Shown here: piece after piece, positions 55,264-63,463 of the stretch
Numbering within the stretch: position 1 is the stretch's first letter
Layout of the letters: every line of letters begins with the position of its first letter
NCBI RefSeq assembly: GCF_019084075.1
Contig: NZ_JAHREN010000001.1
Location: forward strand, 620,001 to 684,000
Length of the DNA stretch: 64,000 nucleotides
Direction: 5' to 3'
Source: Siccirubricoccus sp. G192
GTDB lineage: Bacteria; Pseudomonadota; Alphaproteobacteria; Acetobacterales; Acetobacteraceae
Notes under the pieces: generated by a model
Databases searched by the model: none
What the model saw: the letters and a program-made list of their open reading frames with translations, nothing else
Told to the model about the DNA's origin: nothing
Translations under genes and position numbers: made by a program

Positions 55264-56373
55264 TCAGCCCAGCAGGTAGGGGGCGCCGGCCGCCTCGGCC
55301 AGCTTGCGGATCTGTGCGCGCAGCGTCTCCGGCAGGGGAATGCCGAGGCGGAGCCGTTCCTTGCGGGTGATCCGCTCCGGGTCGCCGGCCACCAGCACCG
55401 GCTTGGCCGGATCGGCCGGGCGCGCGGCGTGCAGCGTATCGACGATGGCGTCCATATCCGTCTCGAAGGCGCCACTCTCGCGGAACCAGGCGGGATCCAG
55501 TGCGAGGAAGAGATGCCCGATATTGTCCGGCGCATCCGGCCCAACCGTGGCATTGCGCACCGGCGAAAAGCTGCCGCCGGTCAGCGTGCCGCCGAGGATC
55601 TGCGCAAAGAGCGACAACCCGTAGCCCTTGTGCCCGCCCAGCACCTGGTCCGCGCCGCCCACCGGCGCCAGCCCGCCTTCCGGCCGTTGCGTGAGCTGCT
55701 TCAGCGCCTCGGCCGCATCGGTCATGGGCCGGCCCTCGCCATCCACCACCCAGCCGGCGGGAATGGGCTCGCCGCGCAGCGCATAGACCTTCACCTTGTT
55801 GATGGCGACGAGGCTGGTCGCCATGTCCAGCACCACCGGCGGATTCCGGGCAGCCGGCGCGGCGATGGCAATGGGGTTGGTGCCCAGCACCGGCTCCGCG
55901 CCCCGCGTCGGCACCAGGCTGACGAAGCGGGAGGAGGAGGTGACGAAACCCACCACACCCGCATCCGCCGCCAGCTTCGCGTAATAGCCGGCGGCGCCGA
56001 AATGATGCGAGTTCCGCACCCCGACCGAGGCGATGCCGCAGGCCCGGCACTTGGCGATGGCCATCTCCATCGCCATGACCGAGGCCGGATGCCCAAGCCC
56101 CGCCCCGGCATCGATCAGCGCCGAGACCGGGCTTTCCTTCACCACCTTAGGCACGGCGCGGAGGTCGATGCGGCCGCCGCGGCGCCTTTCGTCATAGCCC
56201 GGCAGCATGGAGATGCCGTGGCTGTCCACGCCGATCAGGTCGGTTTCCGTCATCACCTCGGCGGTGGTGCGCAGCATATCCTCCGGCATGCCCCAGGCGC
56301 GCAGCACTTCCTCGGTCTGCCGGCGGACCAGCTCCGCCGGCACGCGCGCCATGGAGGGTATATCCGCTGGCAT
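55264..56373 (-). CDS. Malate/L-lactate dehydrogenase family oxidoreductase (Ldh2)
   Basis: A 369-residue NAD(P)-dependent 2-hydroxyacid dehydrogenase of the Ldh2/MDG2 type, unrelated to Rossmann LDH. It shows TDLIGVDSHGISML near residue 48, GVRNSHHFGAAGYYAKLA with the catalytic His, PVLGTNPIAIAAPA, DMATSLVAINKVKVYALRG and LGGHKGYGLSLFAQILGG. Family members act on malate, lactate, sulfolactate, ureidoglycolate or 2,3-diketogulonate. Its start overlaps the stop of the ThDP enzyme gene by one base, so keto-acid decarboxylation and hydroxy-acid oxidation are likely consecutive steps. The substrate is not determined. Confidence 0.9.
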   Translation of the reverse strand: MPADIPSMARVPAELVRRQTEEVLRAWGMPEDMLRTTAEVMTETDLIGVDSHGISMLPGYDERRRGGRIDLRAVPKVVKESPVSALIDAGAGLGHPASVMAMEMAIAKCRACGIASVGVRNSHHFGAAGYYAKLAADAGVVGFVTSSSRFVSLVPTRGAEPVLGTNPIAIAAPAARNPPVVLDMATSLVAINKVKVYALRGEPIPAGWVVDGEGRPMTDAAEALKQLTQRPEGGLAPVGGADQVLGGHKGYGLSLFAQILGGTLTGGSFSPVRNATVGPDAPDNIGHLFLALDPAWFRESGAFETDMDAIVDTLHAARPADPAKPVLVAGDPERITRKERLRLGIPLPETLRAQIRKLAEAAGAPYLLG

Positions 56374-58052
56374 CAGCCATGCACCCGTGGTGCGCCGCGG
56401 CGGCGCCAGGCGCTCATCTGCTCGGCGGAGGTATGGACATGCACCACCACCGGCCGGGTCTTCACTGCGAAGGCGCGGGCGATGCCCTCCTCGATTTCGG
56501 CCTCGGTATTGATGGTGATGCCCTCGGCGCCGAAGACGCGGGCCCAGGCGGCGAAATCGGGGTTGGTGAGGCGCACCGCGCTTTCATAGGGCCGGTTCGG
56601 GTAGCGCACCTCGTGATGCATGCCGATCGTGCCGTAGCGCTTGTTGTCGGAAATGATGATGATCGGCGCCGTGCCGTATTGCATGGCGGTGGCGATCTCA
56701 TTGCCGCTCATCAGCGCGCCGCCATCGCCGACGAATCCCACCGCCTGTTTCCCTGGCCGCCGGATGGAGGCCGCCACCGCCATCGGCACGCCAGACCCCA
56801 TGGCGCCCACCACGGAGGAGAGGAAATTCTGGCCCGGCCGGAAATCGATATAGCGGTGGATGAAGCTGGAGAAATTCCCGGCATCCGAGGTCACGGCCGC
56901 ATCCGGCGCCAGATGCTTGCCGATCTCGACGCAGACCGCGGCGAAGTTCACGCCATCCGGCATCGTCTCCCAGACCGGCTCCATCAGGCGGCGGTGGATG
57001 GCGTGCAGCCTATCCACCCAAGGCCGCCGCCGCGCCGCCCCGGCCGGCGCGCCGCGCGCCAGCAGCGCCCGGATCACCGAAGCGGGTTCCGCGGCGATGC
57101 CGAGTTCCGGGTTGAAGACCCGGCCGATCTCATTCGCATCCGGCCAGACATGCACCAGCGGCAATTGCGGGTCGGGCGCGGTGGGGAAGCTGTAGCTCTG
57201 GCTGACCGAATCCGTCAGGCGCTCGCCGAGGCTGACCAGCAGGTCGGCCCGCTTCATCTCCGAGATCAGGTCCTTCGGCACCCGGATGCCCATGTAGCCG
57301 CCGTAATTCGGGTGGAGGGCATTGAACAATTGCGGCCGGCGATGCGTCGGCGAGACCGGCAGCATCCAGTCCTCCGCCAGCTTCTGCAAAGCCGCCAGGG
57401 TGTCCATATCCGCGTTGGCGAGCGCGCCGCCCACCCAGAGCAGCGGGCGTTCCGCGCGGGCCAGCATCTCCGCCAGCCGGTCGAGGTCCTCGGGCCGGGC
57501 ACCGCCATGCACGCGCGGGCGGGGCTTGGACATGGGCGCATCGGTGGGTTCGTCGAAGATATCCTCCGGCAGCACCACCGCGACCGGCCCCGGCGTGCCG
57601 CTTTCGGCCAGGTGGAAGGCGCGGGCGATGGCTTCGCTCGCCTGCACCACCTCATTCACCTCGATCACGTCCTTGGTCACGTCGGACAGGAACTTCGAGT
57701 AATTCTGCTCCTGCAAGGCCAGCCGCCCGAAATCCTTGCGCTCCACCTGGCCCACCAGGACCACCAGTGGCGTCGCGTCGTGGAAGGCGGTGTGCAGCGC
57801 CACCATGGCGTTCGACAGGCCAGGGCCGCGCGAGACCAGCAGCACGCCGGCGCGGCCGCCGCGCATGCGGCCATCCGCCACCGCCATGAAGCCGGCGCCA
57901 CCCTCATGCCGGCAGACCACCAGCTTCACCTGCGGCACCTCGGTCAGCGCATCGGTGAGGCCGAGGAAACTCTCCCCCGGCACCATCCAGATGATGTCGG
58001 TGTCATGGGCAACCAGGCTTTCCGCCAGCAGGCGGCCTACGGTGCGGCTCAT
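56373..58052 (-). CDS. Thiamine-diphosphate-dependent enzyme (acetolactate synthase-like)
   Basis: A 559-residue ThDP enzyme with the three-domain layout of acetohydroxyacid synthases and 2-keto-acid decarboxylases. The PYR domain has E50 in VCRHEGGAGFMAVADG, the proton-relay glutamate. The middle domain has LLWVGGALANAD. The PP domain carries GDGGALMSGNEI to ISDNKRYG, the GDG...N metal/ThDP motif. The C-terminus is VVVHVHTSAEQMSAW. I start at ATG 58052 (MSRTVGRLL). It is in an operon with a class II aldolase, Ldh2 and two TctC receptors, so degradation of an imported keto or hydroxy acid fits better than branched amino-acid synthesis. No small regulatory subunit is present. Confidence 0.88.
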   Translation of the reverse strand: MSRTVGRLLAESLVAHDTDIIWMVPGESFLGLTDALTEVPQVKLVVCRHEGGAGFMAVADGRMRGGRAGVLLVSRGPGLSNAMVALHTAFHDATPLVVLVGQVERKDFGRLALQEQNYSKFLSDVTKDVIEVNEVVQASEAIARAFHLAESGTPGPVAVVLPEDIFDEPTDAPMSKPRPRVHGGARPEDLDRLAEMLARAERPLLWVGGALANADMDTLAALQKLAEDWMLPVSPTHRRPQLFNALHPNYGGYMGIRVPKDLISEMKRADLLVSLGERLTDSVSQSYSFPTAPDPQLPLVHVWPDANEIGRVFNPELGIAAEPASVIRALLARGAPAGAARRRPWVDRLHAIHRRLMEPVWETMPDGVNFAAVCVEIGKHLAPDAAVTSDAGNFSSFIHRYIDFRPGQNFLSSVVGAMGSGVPMAVAASIRRPGKQAVGFVGDGGALMSGNEIATAMQYGTAPIIIISDNKRYGTIGMHHEVRYPNRPYESAVRLTNPDFAAWARVFGAEGITINTEAEIEEGIARAFAVKTRPVVVHVHTSAEQMSAWRRRGAPRVHG

Positions 58053-58074
58053 CGCGTTTCTCTCCCCTTCGGTG

Positions 58075-59040
58075 TCATTCGACGCGGATGCCGGCTTCGG
58101 CCACCACGCGCTGCCATTTCGGCACATCCTGGTCCAGCAGCGCCTCCAGCTCGCGCGGCCCCGTCAGCAGCGGCACCGTGCCGGCGGCGGCGAAGCGGGT
58201 GCGGATCTCCGGCAGATCGCGCAGGCCCCCCAGCGTCTCCGCCATGCGCGCGACGATCGCCTGCGGCAGGCCGCGCGGCGCGGCGATGGCATACCAGTTC
58301 AGCGCCACATAGCCCGGCACGATCTCGTTGATCGCCGGCGTCTCCGGCAGCGAGGCCACGCGGCGTTCCGTCGCCACGCCGAGCAGCCGCACGCGGCCGG
58401 CATTCACATGCGGCAGGGTCTCCACCGTGCTGGCGAAGACCATATCGATTTCGCCCGCATACAGCGCCGTCATGGCCGGCGCCGCGCCGCGATAGGAGAC
58501 ATGCGAAAGCTCCACCCCCGCCGCCGAGGCAAACAACGCGCCCGAGAGGTGGTTGGAGGAACCCACGCCGCCGCTACCATAGGTCAGCACCCCCGGCCGC
58601 GCCCGCGCCGCCGCGATCACATCCTGCACGCTGCGGAACGGGCCCTCGGCCCGCACCACCATGGCGGTCGGCACATCCGCCACCAGGCTGATCGGCGTGA
58701 CCACCTGGCGCGGGTCCAGCCCCTGGCTGGGATAGAGCGCCGGCACGCTGGCGAGCGAGGAACTGGTCAGCAGGAAGGTCGCGCCATCCGGCGGCGCCTG
58801 CACCACCGTGCGGATGCCGATGCTGCCCCCGGCGCCCGGCCGGTTGTCGATGATGAAGGGTTGGCCGAGCCTTTCGCGCAATTGCTCCGCGAGCATGCGG
58901 CCGATGGTGTCGATCGGCCCGCCGGCGCCGAAGGGGATGACGATGCGCACCGGCCGCGCCGGCCAGACCTCCTCCTGCGCCCGGGCGCGCAAGGCCGGCA
59001 GCAGGGCGGGCAAGGCCAGCAGGCAGCGTCGGGGGACCAT
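58075..59040 (-). CDS. Bug/TctC periplasmic solute receptor (fourth)
   Basis: A 321-residue secreted receptor in second position of the minus-strand operon. The signal MVPRRCLLALPALLPALRARA precedes RPVRIVIPFGAGGPIDTIGR; the GAGGPID loop differs from the usual PGG-xD and may alter ligand choice. NRPGAGGSIGIRTVVQAPPDG, LSHVSYRGAAPAMTALYAG and the ending AEAGIRVE follow. It lies seven bases after the class II aldolase gene and 22 before the ThDP gene. Having two receptors in one operon is notable. Confidence 0.92.
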   Translation of the reverse strand: MVPRRCLLALPALLPALRARAQEEVWPARPVRIVIPFGAGGPIDTIGRMLAEQLRERLGQPFIIDNRPGAGGSIGIRTVVQAPPDGATFLLTSSSLASVPALYPSQGLDPRQVVTPISLVADVPTAMVVRAEGPFRSVQDVIAAARARPGVLTYGSGGVGSSNHLSGALFASAAGVELSHVSYRGAAPAMTALYAGEIDMVFASTVETLPHVNAGRVRLLGVATERRVASLPETPAINEIVPGYVALNWYAIAAPRGLPQAIVARMAETLGGLRDLPEIRTRFAAAGTVPLLTGPRELEALLDQDVPKWQRVVAEAGIRVE

Positions 59041-59047
59041 GCCCGCC

Positions 59048-59830
59048 TCAATCCCGGTAGGAGGGGTCGGTGGCATCCAGCTTGCGCAGCAGCCCCGGCC
59101 ATTCCAGCGGGCCGTAGCGGCGGGAGGCGCCCGGCGCATACATGCCGGTGGACCGCTCCACCACCTCCGGCGGCGGCATGTTGAGTTCGGTGTTGCAGGC
59201 CATGGCGGCAAGCTGCGCCTGGCAGGCGCGCTCCAGCCCCCACATCGCGATGAAGGCTTCCGCCATGCTCTCCCCCACCGTCAGCAGCCCGTGGTTCCGC
59301 AGGATGCAGTAGTTGAGCGGACCGAGGGATTGCGCCAGCGCGTCGCGTTCCGAAGGGTCGCGCTCCGGCCCGCGGAAGTCATGATAGGCGGTGCGGCCGT
59401 AGAAGCGCGTCGCCGTTTGGGTCAGCGGCAGCAGCCCGCATTTCAGGGCCGAGACCGCCATGCCGGCGATGGTATGGGTATGCATCGCCGCCATCACGTC
59501 CGGCCGCGCCCGATACAGTGCGCTGTGGATGGTGAAACCGGCGGGGTGCAGCCCATAGGGCAGGTCCGGCTTGTAGAGGATCTCGCCCTCCAGCCCCACC
59601 TTCAGCAGGGAGGAGGCGGTGATCTCGCTGAACAGCATGCCGTTCGGGTTCAGCAGGAAATGCCCCGGACTATCCGGCACCCGGGCGGAGATATGAGTAT
59701 AGATCATGTCCGACATGCCGTAGCCGTCGCAGAGCCGGTAGCAGGCGGCGAGATCGACCCTCGCCTGCCACTCCGCATCGCTGACCGACCCGCGGATCGG
59801 CTCGATCCGCAAGGCGCCTTCCCTGGCCAT
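59048..59830 (-). CDS. Class II aldolase/adducin family protein (second)
   Basis: A 260-residue zinc-dependent class II aldolase-fold protein, the first gene of the operon. DLAACYRLCDGYGMSDMIYTHISAR is the substrate-phosphate loop region, here without phosphate-binding residues, as in non-phosphorylated-substrate members. The zinc ligands are in AMHTHTIAG, with a third in LRNHGLLTVG. The C-terminus has MYAPGASRRYGPLEWPGLLRKLD. It is more like the adducin-head/decarboxylase-type members than FucA. It is divergent from the short gene and TctC at 59946-61043, so the gap 59831-59945 should hold both promoters. Confidence 0.86.
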   Translation of the reverse strand: MAREGALRIEPIRGSVSDAEWQARVDLAACYRLCDGYGMSDMIYTHISARVPDSPGHFLLNPNGMLFSEITASSLLKVGLEGEILYKPDLPYGLHPAGFTIHSALYRARPDVMAAMHTHTIAGMAVSALKCGLLPLTQTATRFYGRTAYHDFRGPERDPSERDALAQSLGPLNYCILRNHGLLTVGESMAEAFIAMWGLERACQAQLAAMACNTELNMPPPEVVERSTGMYAPGASRRYGPLEWPGLLRKLDATDPSYRD

Positions 59831-59945
59831 GGCCCGATCCTCCCAAACCCAGGCCCCATTTAAGGGGAGTTGTGCGCCGAGGGGAATGCGGGGAAGCTTG
59901 CGGACCGATCGGACCCCCGCGCCAATCCTGCCCGGAACGAACAGC

Positions 59946-60077
59946 ATGAGCGCCACCATCAGCGGCTTCGCCCCCGTGACCGATGCCTGCGCCTGGCGCG
60001 ACGCCGGCCTCGCCGGCGAGCATGACGGCATCCCCGAGCGCCTGCCCGTCGCGGCCGCGCCGCTGCCGCCGGGCTGA
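59946..60077 (+). CDS. Small 43-residue protein or gene remnant
   Basis: A short frame, ATISGFAPVTDACAWRDAG then LAGEHDGIPERLP, ending six bases before the next TctC gene, so it would be translationally coupled. The sequence recalls the N-terminus of TauD/TfdA-type dioxygenases (the P-x-x-D-x-x-AW-x-x-A-x-L pattern) but stops at once. It could be a leader peptide or the remnant of a dioxygenase deleted down to its first 40 codons. The ribosome site is weak. Confidence 0.4.
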   Translation: MSATISGFAPVTDACAWRDAGLAGEHDGIPERLPVAAAPLPPG

Positions 60078-60083
60078 GCCGCC

Positions 60084-61043
60084 ATGCGCCTGCCGCGCCG
60101 CGCGCTTCTCGCCAGCCTCCCCGCGCTTGCCGCCCTGCCGGCTGCCGCGCAATCCTGGCCGGCGCGGCCGGTCCGCATCATCGTGCCCTTCGCCCCCGGC
60201 GGATCGGGCGACATCACCGCCCGGCTGGTCGGCAGATACATCGAGGAGAAGACCGGCCAGGCGGTGGTGGTGGACAACCGCCCGGGCGCCAATGGGGTGA
60301 TCGGCACCATGGCGGTGAAGACCGCGGCGCCGGATGGCTACACGGTGCTGCTGGCCACCACCAGCACGCATTCCGCCAATCCCTCCATGATGCGCGAGCT
60401 GCCCTACGACCCGGAGCGCGACTTCACGGGGGTCGGCTTCTTCGGCTCCAACGGCGCCTATCTGCTGGTACGGCCGGATGCGCCCTGGCGCAGCCTCGGG
60501 GAACTGGTGGCGGAGGCGCGGGAGAGGCCGGGCAAGGTCTTCTTCGGCCATTTCAACGCCTCCTCCCGCGTGCCGGGGGAGCTGCTGAACGCCATGGCGG
60601 ATATCCGCATGCAGGGCGTGCCCTACCGCGCCATCGGCACCGCCTTCTCGGACCTGCTGGCGGGGCGGTTGCAGGTGATCTTCGTCGATACCACCGCGGG
60701 CGACGCCTATCTACGGAACAACCAGGTGCGCGCGCTCGCCATCACCCGGCAGGGCCGCTGGAGCCGCCACCCGGACCTGCCCGCCATCAGCGAGACCTAT
60801 CCGGATTTCGTGCTCACCGGCTTCCTCGGCTTGGCGGTGCCCACCGGCACGCCGCCGGAGGCCGCGCAGCGCCTGAACACGCTCATCAACGAGGCGATCC
60901 TGGCCGAACCGGCGCGCTCCCGCATGGTGGAATTCGGCTTCGTGCCGGAGGCGATCGGCCTGGAGCGCGTGGCGGAGTTGATGCGGCTGGAACGCGAGAA
61001 ATGGTCCCGCTTCGTCCGCATGGCGGGGATCGAGCCGGAATAG
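60084..61043 (+). CDS. Bug/TctC periplasmic solute receptor (fifth)
   Basis: A 319-residue secreted receptor. The signal MRLPRRALLASLPALAALPAAAQ precedes RPVRIIVPFAPGGSGDITAR. The loop reads PGGSGD, which is the common form. NRPGANGVIGTMAVKTAAPDG, MQGVPYRAIGTAFSDLLAGR and a C-terminus ending VRMAGIEPE follow. It has a small coupled frame before it and a good Rho-independent terminator after it. No neighbouring enzyme gene is co-directional, so its ligand cannot be guessed. Among the five receptors here it is the only one not linked to a catabolic gene on its own strand. Confidence 0.92.
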   Translation: MRLPRRALLASLPALAALPAAAQSWPARPVRIIVPFAPGGSGDITARLVGRYIEEKTGQAVVVDNRPGANGVIGTMAVKTAAPDGYTVLLATTSTHSANPSMMRELPYDPERDFTGVGFFGSNGAYLLVRPDAPWRSLGELVAEARERPGKVFFGHFNASSRVPGELLNAMADIRMQGVPYRAIGTAFSDLLAGRLQVIFVDTTAGDAYLRNNQVRALAITRQGRWSRHPDLPAISETYPDFVLTGFLGLAVPTGTPPEAAQRLNTLINEAILAEPARSRMVEFGFVPEAIGLERVAELMRLEREKWSRFVRMAGIEPE

Positions 61044-61071
61044 CCAGGCCCAAGTGGGCTTGGCTTTTGTT
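61044..61071 (+). terminator. Rho-independent terminator after the fifth TctC gene
   Basis: CCAGGCCCA and TGGGCTTGG form a stem of eight to nine pairs with one G-T wobble, directly after the TAG stop and followed by CTTTTGTT. It is the clearest intrinsic terminator on the plus strand here apart from that of groESL. Confidence 0.85.
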
Positions 61072-61122
61072 GAGCCGGCGATTCACGCCCTGGGTGTTTC
61101 CACCCAGGGCGATCGCGGGCTA
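61072..61122 (-). repeat. 3'-end palindromic element, copy 7
   Basis: On the minus strand it starts with the CoA-transferase stop, TAGCCCGCGATCGCC, has a perfect stem CTGGGTG-GAAA-CACCCAG, then GGCGTGAATCGCCGGCTC. The stem sequence differs from copies 1 and 6 but the two arms still pair. Confidence 0.85.
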
Positions 61123-62262
61123 TCCCACCGGCTTGCGCGGCGCCGGCGCGCCCAGCGCGGCATTGGCTTCGCCGAGTGCCGGCGCGCCGCTGGTCACCGG
61201 CGGGCGGGTGCCGTCGAAGCTCACCGGCAGCCCGACCCCCTCCAGCGCATAGCCCGGCATCGGCTGCATGATGCCGAGCGCCCGGGTCTGCGGATGCGCC
61301 GCCACCGCCGCCAGGTCATGGATCGGCGAGCAGGGGATGCCCGCGGCCTCCAGCATTTCGCTCCATTCCTCGCTGCCACGGCTGCGCATCACCTCCTCCA
61401 GCATCGGCAGCAGGATGTCGCGATGCGCGATGCGGTCGGCATTGGTGCGGAAGCGCGGATCGGCGCCCCATTCCGGGTGGCCGAGCACGGCAGTGAGCTT
61501 GGCGAAGAGCCGGTCATTCGCCGCCGCCACCACGACCTCCCCATCCGCCGTGTCGAAGGCCTGGAAGACGATCAGCTTGGGGTTGCCGGTGCGGTGCCGC
61601 GGCGGCTGCTGCCCCGTCTCGTTGAAGCCGGCGAAGACCACCGTCAGCCAGCCCAGTGCCGTCTCGAGGAGCGAGGTATCCACCACGCAGCCCTGCCCGG
61701 TCAGGTGCCGCTGCTGCAGGGCGGCCAGGCAGCCCAGCGCCGCCCAGAGGCCGGTGCCGAGATCGAGCACCTGCGGACCGACCCGCGCCGGTGGCCCATC
61801 GGCGGTGCCGTTCACGCTGAACATGCCGGAGAAGGCCTGCAGGATCGGCTCATAGCCCGGCTGCATCCGCATCGGCCCCCTGGCGCCGAAGGCATGCAAT
61901 GAGCAGTAGATCAGCCGCGGATTGATGGCGCCGAGGCTTGCCGCATCGAGGCCGAGGCTCTCCATCGCGCCCGGCCGCATGTTGTGCACCAGGATGTCGC
62001 GGTCGCCGATGAAGCCGTGCAGCCAGGCGATGGCCTCCGCGTCCTTCAGGTCCAGCACGACGCTGCGCTTGTTGCGGTTCATGGTGTGGAAGGTGCAGGC
62101 GATGCCGGCATGGAAGGGCGGGCCCCAGCCGCGCGCATCGTCGCCCTCGGGGCGTTCGATCTTCACCACCTCGGCGCCCAGCATGGCCAGGATCTCGGCC
62201 GCGAAGGGGCCGGCGAGGTTCTGTCCGATCTCGACGACCTTCACGCCTTGCAGCGGCAGCAT
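61120..62262 (-). CDS. CaiB/BaiF family III CoA-transferase
   Basis: A 380-residue family III CoA-transferase (formyl-CoA, carnitine or 2-hydroxyacid-CoA type). The opening is LPLQGVKVVEIGQNLAGPFA. Then come LAMLGAEVVKIERPEGDDAR, NKRSVVLDLKD, NMRPGAMESLGLD and GYEPILQAFSGM. The catalytic Asp lies in QVLDLGTGLWAALG, and the C-terminal GIPCSPIHDLAAVAAHPQTRAL is typical. I start at ATG 62262 because GGAAGGA lies nine bases upstream; the ATG at 62271 has no spacing. The donor and acceptor are unknown. The TAG stop is formed by the first bases of repeat copy 7. Confidence 0.93.
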   Translation of the reverse strand: MLPLQGVKVVEIGQNLAGPFAAEILAMLGAEVVKIERPEGDDARGWGPPFHAGIACTFHTMNRNKRSVVLDLKDAEAIAWLHGFIGDRDILVHNMRPGAMESLGLDAASLGAINPRLIYCSLHAFGARGPMRMQPGYEPILQAFSGMFSVNGTADGPPARVGPQVLDLGTGLWAALGCLAALQQRHLTGQGCVVDTSLLETALGWLTVVFAGFNETGQQPPRHRTGNPKLIVFQAFDTADGEVVVAAANDRLFAKLTAVLGHPEWGADPRFRTNADRIAHRDILLPMLEEVMRSRGSEEWSEMLEAAGIPCSPIHDLAAVAAHPQTRALGIMQPMPGYALEGVGLPVSFDGTRPPVTSGAPALGEANAALGAPAPRKPVG

Positions 62263-62389
62263 ACGGGGCATTCCTTCCGGGAGGTTCCGCGGCAAGGTCG
62301 CGCCGGCTGCCGGGGCGGTCAAGCCGCGGGGTCGCGCCGCGGATCCGGCCGGGTTATGCTCGGGCGTGGCAACCGGGGGGGCCGTTCGC

Positions 62390-63460
62390 ATGCGCACCAC
62401 CGTCTATTTCGTCACCAACCGCGCCGCGGGACCGGCGGGCGCCGATCCGGGCGAAGCCTTCGGCCCGAAGATGGTCGAGCTCGAGGCCAGGGCCCTCTCC
62501 TGCGGGGCCGCCTTCGTCACCAATACCTCGCCGGACCCGGCAACGCTCGAGCAGCGGCGGGTGGACGAGATCGTGGGCGTGGAGCCGGACATCTTCAGCG
62601 CGGAGATGCAGGCGGATATCCTCGGCAGCGGCAAGAACCTGCTGTTCTTCGTGCATGGCTTCGCCAACAGCTTCTCCGATGCGATCTGCCGCGCCGCCTT
62701 CAACCGCGAATGGTTCGCCGCCTCGGGCGTCGCGGCGGCGGATTGCACCATCATCGCCTTCACCTGGCCCTCGCCCGGCCGCGTCCTAGACGAGAACGAC
62801 GTCATCCCGGGCGCAGCCTCGGTGCTGCTGACCCTGCTCGGCTTCGCCATCCATCACGAACTGCACAGCCCCTTCGCCAACCGCTACCTCGACGACCAGA
62901 GCAATGCCCGCAGCTCCGGCCGCGACCTGGCGCGGACCTTCGACCGGCTCGCGCCGCTGGCCGATGCGGCCCGGGCGCAGGGCCGGAAGGTCTTCCTGCT
63001 GGCGCATAGCATGGGGCACATCGCACTCCAGGGTGCCTTCGCCGCCTGGAGCACCAGCGGCCAGAGCCCCGGAATCCGCTTCGACGAGGCGGTGCTGGCG
63101 GCGGCCGATGCCGACGACGCCTTCGCCAACCGGGCGCCGCCCTGGCTCGCGGCCATGCCGATACTCGCGCGCCGCACCAGCCTCTATCACAGCAATGCCG
63201 ACCAGATCCTGATGGTGAGCGAGGCGGTGAACGGCAAGCGGCGGCTGGGCGAGACCGGGCCGCCGGACCGCGACGACGCGGCCGCCTTCCCGCAGGACCG
63301 CTTCTGCTTCGTCGATTGCGCCCGCGTGCAGGACAGGGTGGGCGAGAAGGAGATCGACTTCACGCACCAATACTACCGCCGCATTCCAGAGGTGCGCGAC
63401 GACATCGCCGCGAGTTTCAGCGGCGAGCCGCTGCGCAGCCGCGTGCTCCGGAAGGGCTGA
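62390..63460 (+). CDS. Alpha/beta hydrolase (DUF900-like)
   Basis: A 356-residue alpha/beta-fold hydrolase of the DUF900 type. The start TTVYFVTNRAAGPAG, then NLLFFVHGFANSFSDAICRAA (oxyanion strand), TIIAFTWPSPG, and the nucleophile elbow FLLAHSMGHIALQGAF carry the fold; the serine is in AHSMG. AAADADDAFA is probably the acid strand, with the catalytic His later. No signal peptide is seen. It starts 128 bases from the CoA-transferase start, divergently, and the SDR gene begins three bases after its stop, so those two are co-transcribed. The substrate is unknown; esterase or lipase activity is typical of the fold. Confidence 0.82.
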   Translation: MRTTVYFVTNRAAGPAGADPGEAFGPKMVELEARALSCGAAFVTNTSPDPATLEQRRVDEIVGVEPDIFSAEMQADILGSGKNLLFFVHGFANSFSDAICRAAFNREWFAASGVAAADCTIIAFTWPSPGRVLDENDVIPGAASVLLTLLGFAIHHELHSPFANRYLDDQSNARSSGRDLARTFDRLAPLADAARAQGRKVFLLAHSMGHIALQGAFAAWSTSGQSPGIRFDEAVLAAADADDAFANRAPPWLAAMPILARRTSLYHSNADQILMVSEAVNGKRRLGETGPPDRDDAAAFPQDRFCFVDCARVQDRVGEKEIDFTHQYYRRIPEVRDDIAASFSGEPLRSRVLRKG

Positions 63461-63463
63461 CGC

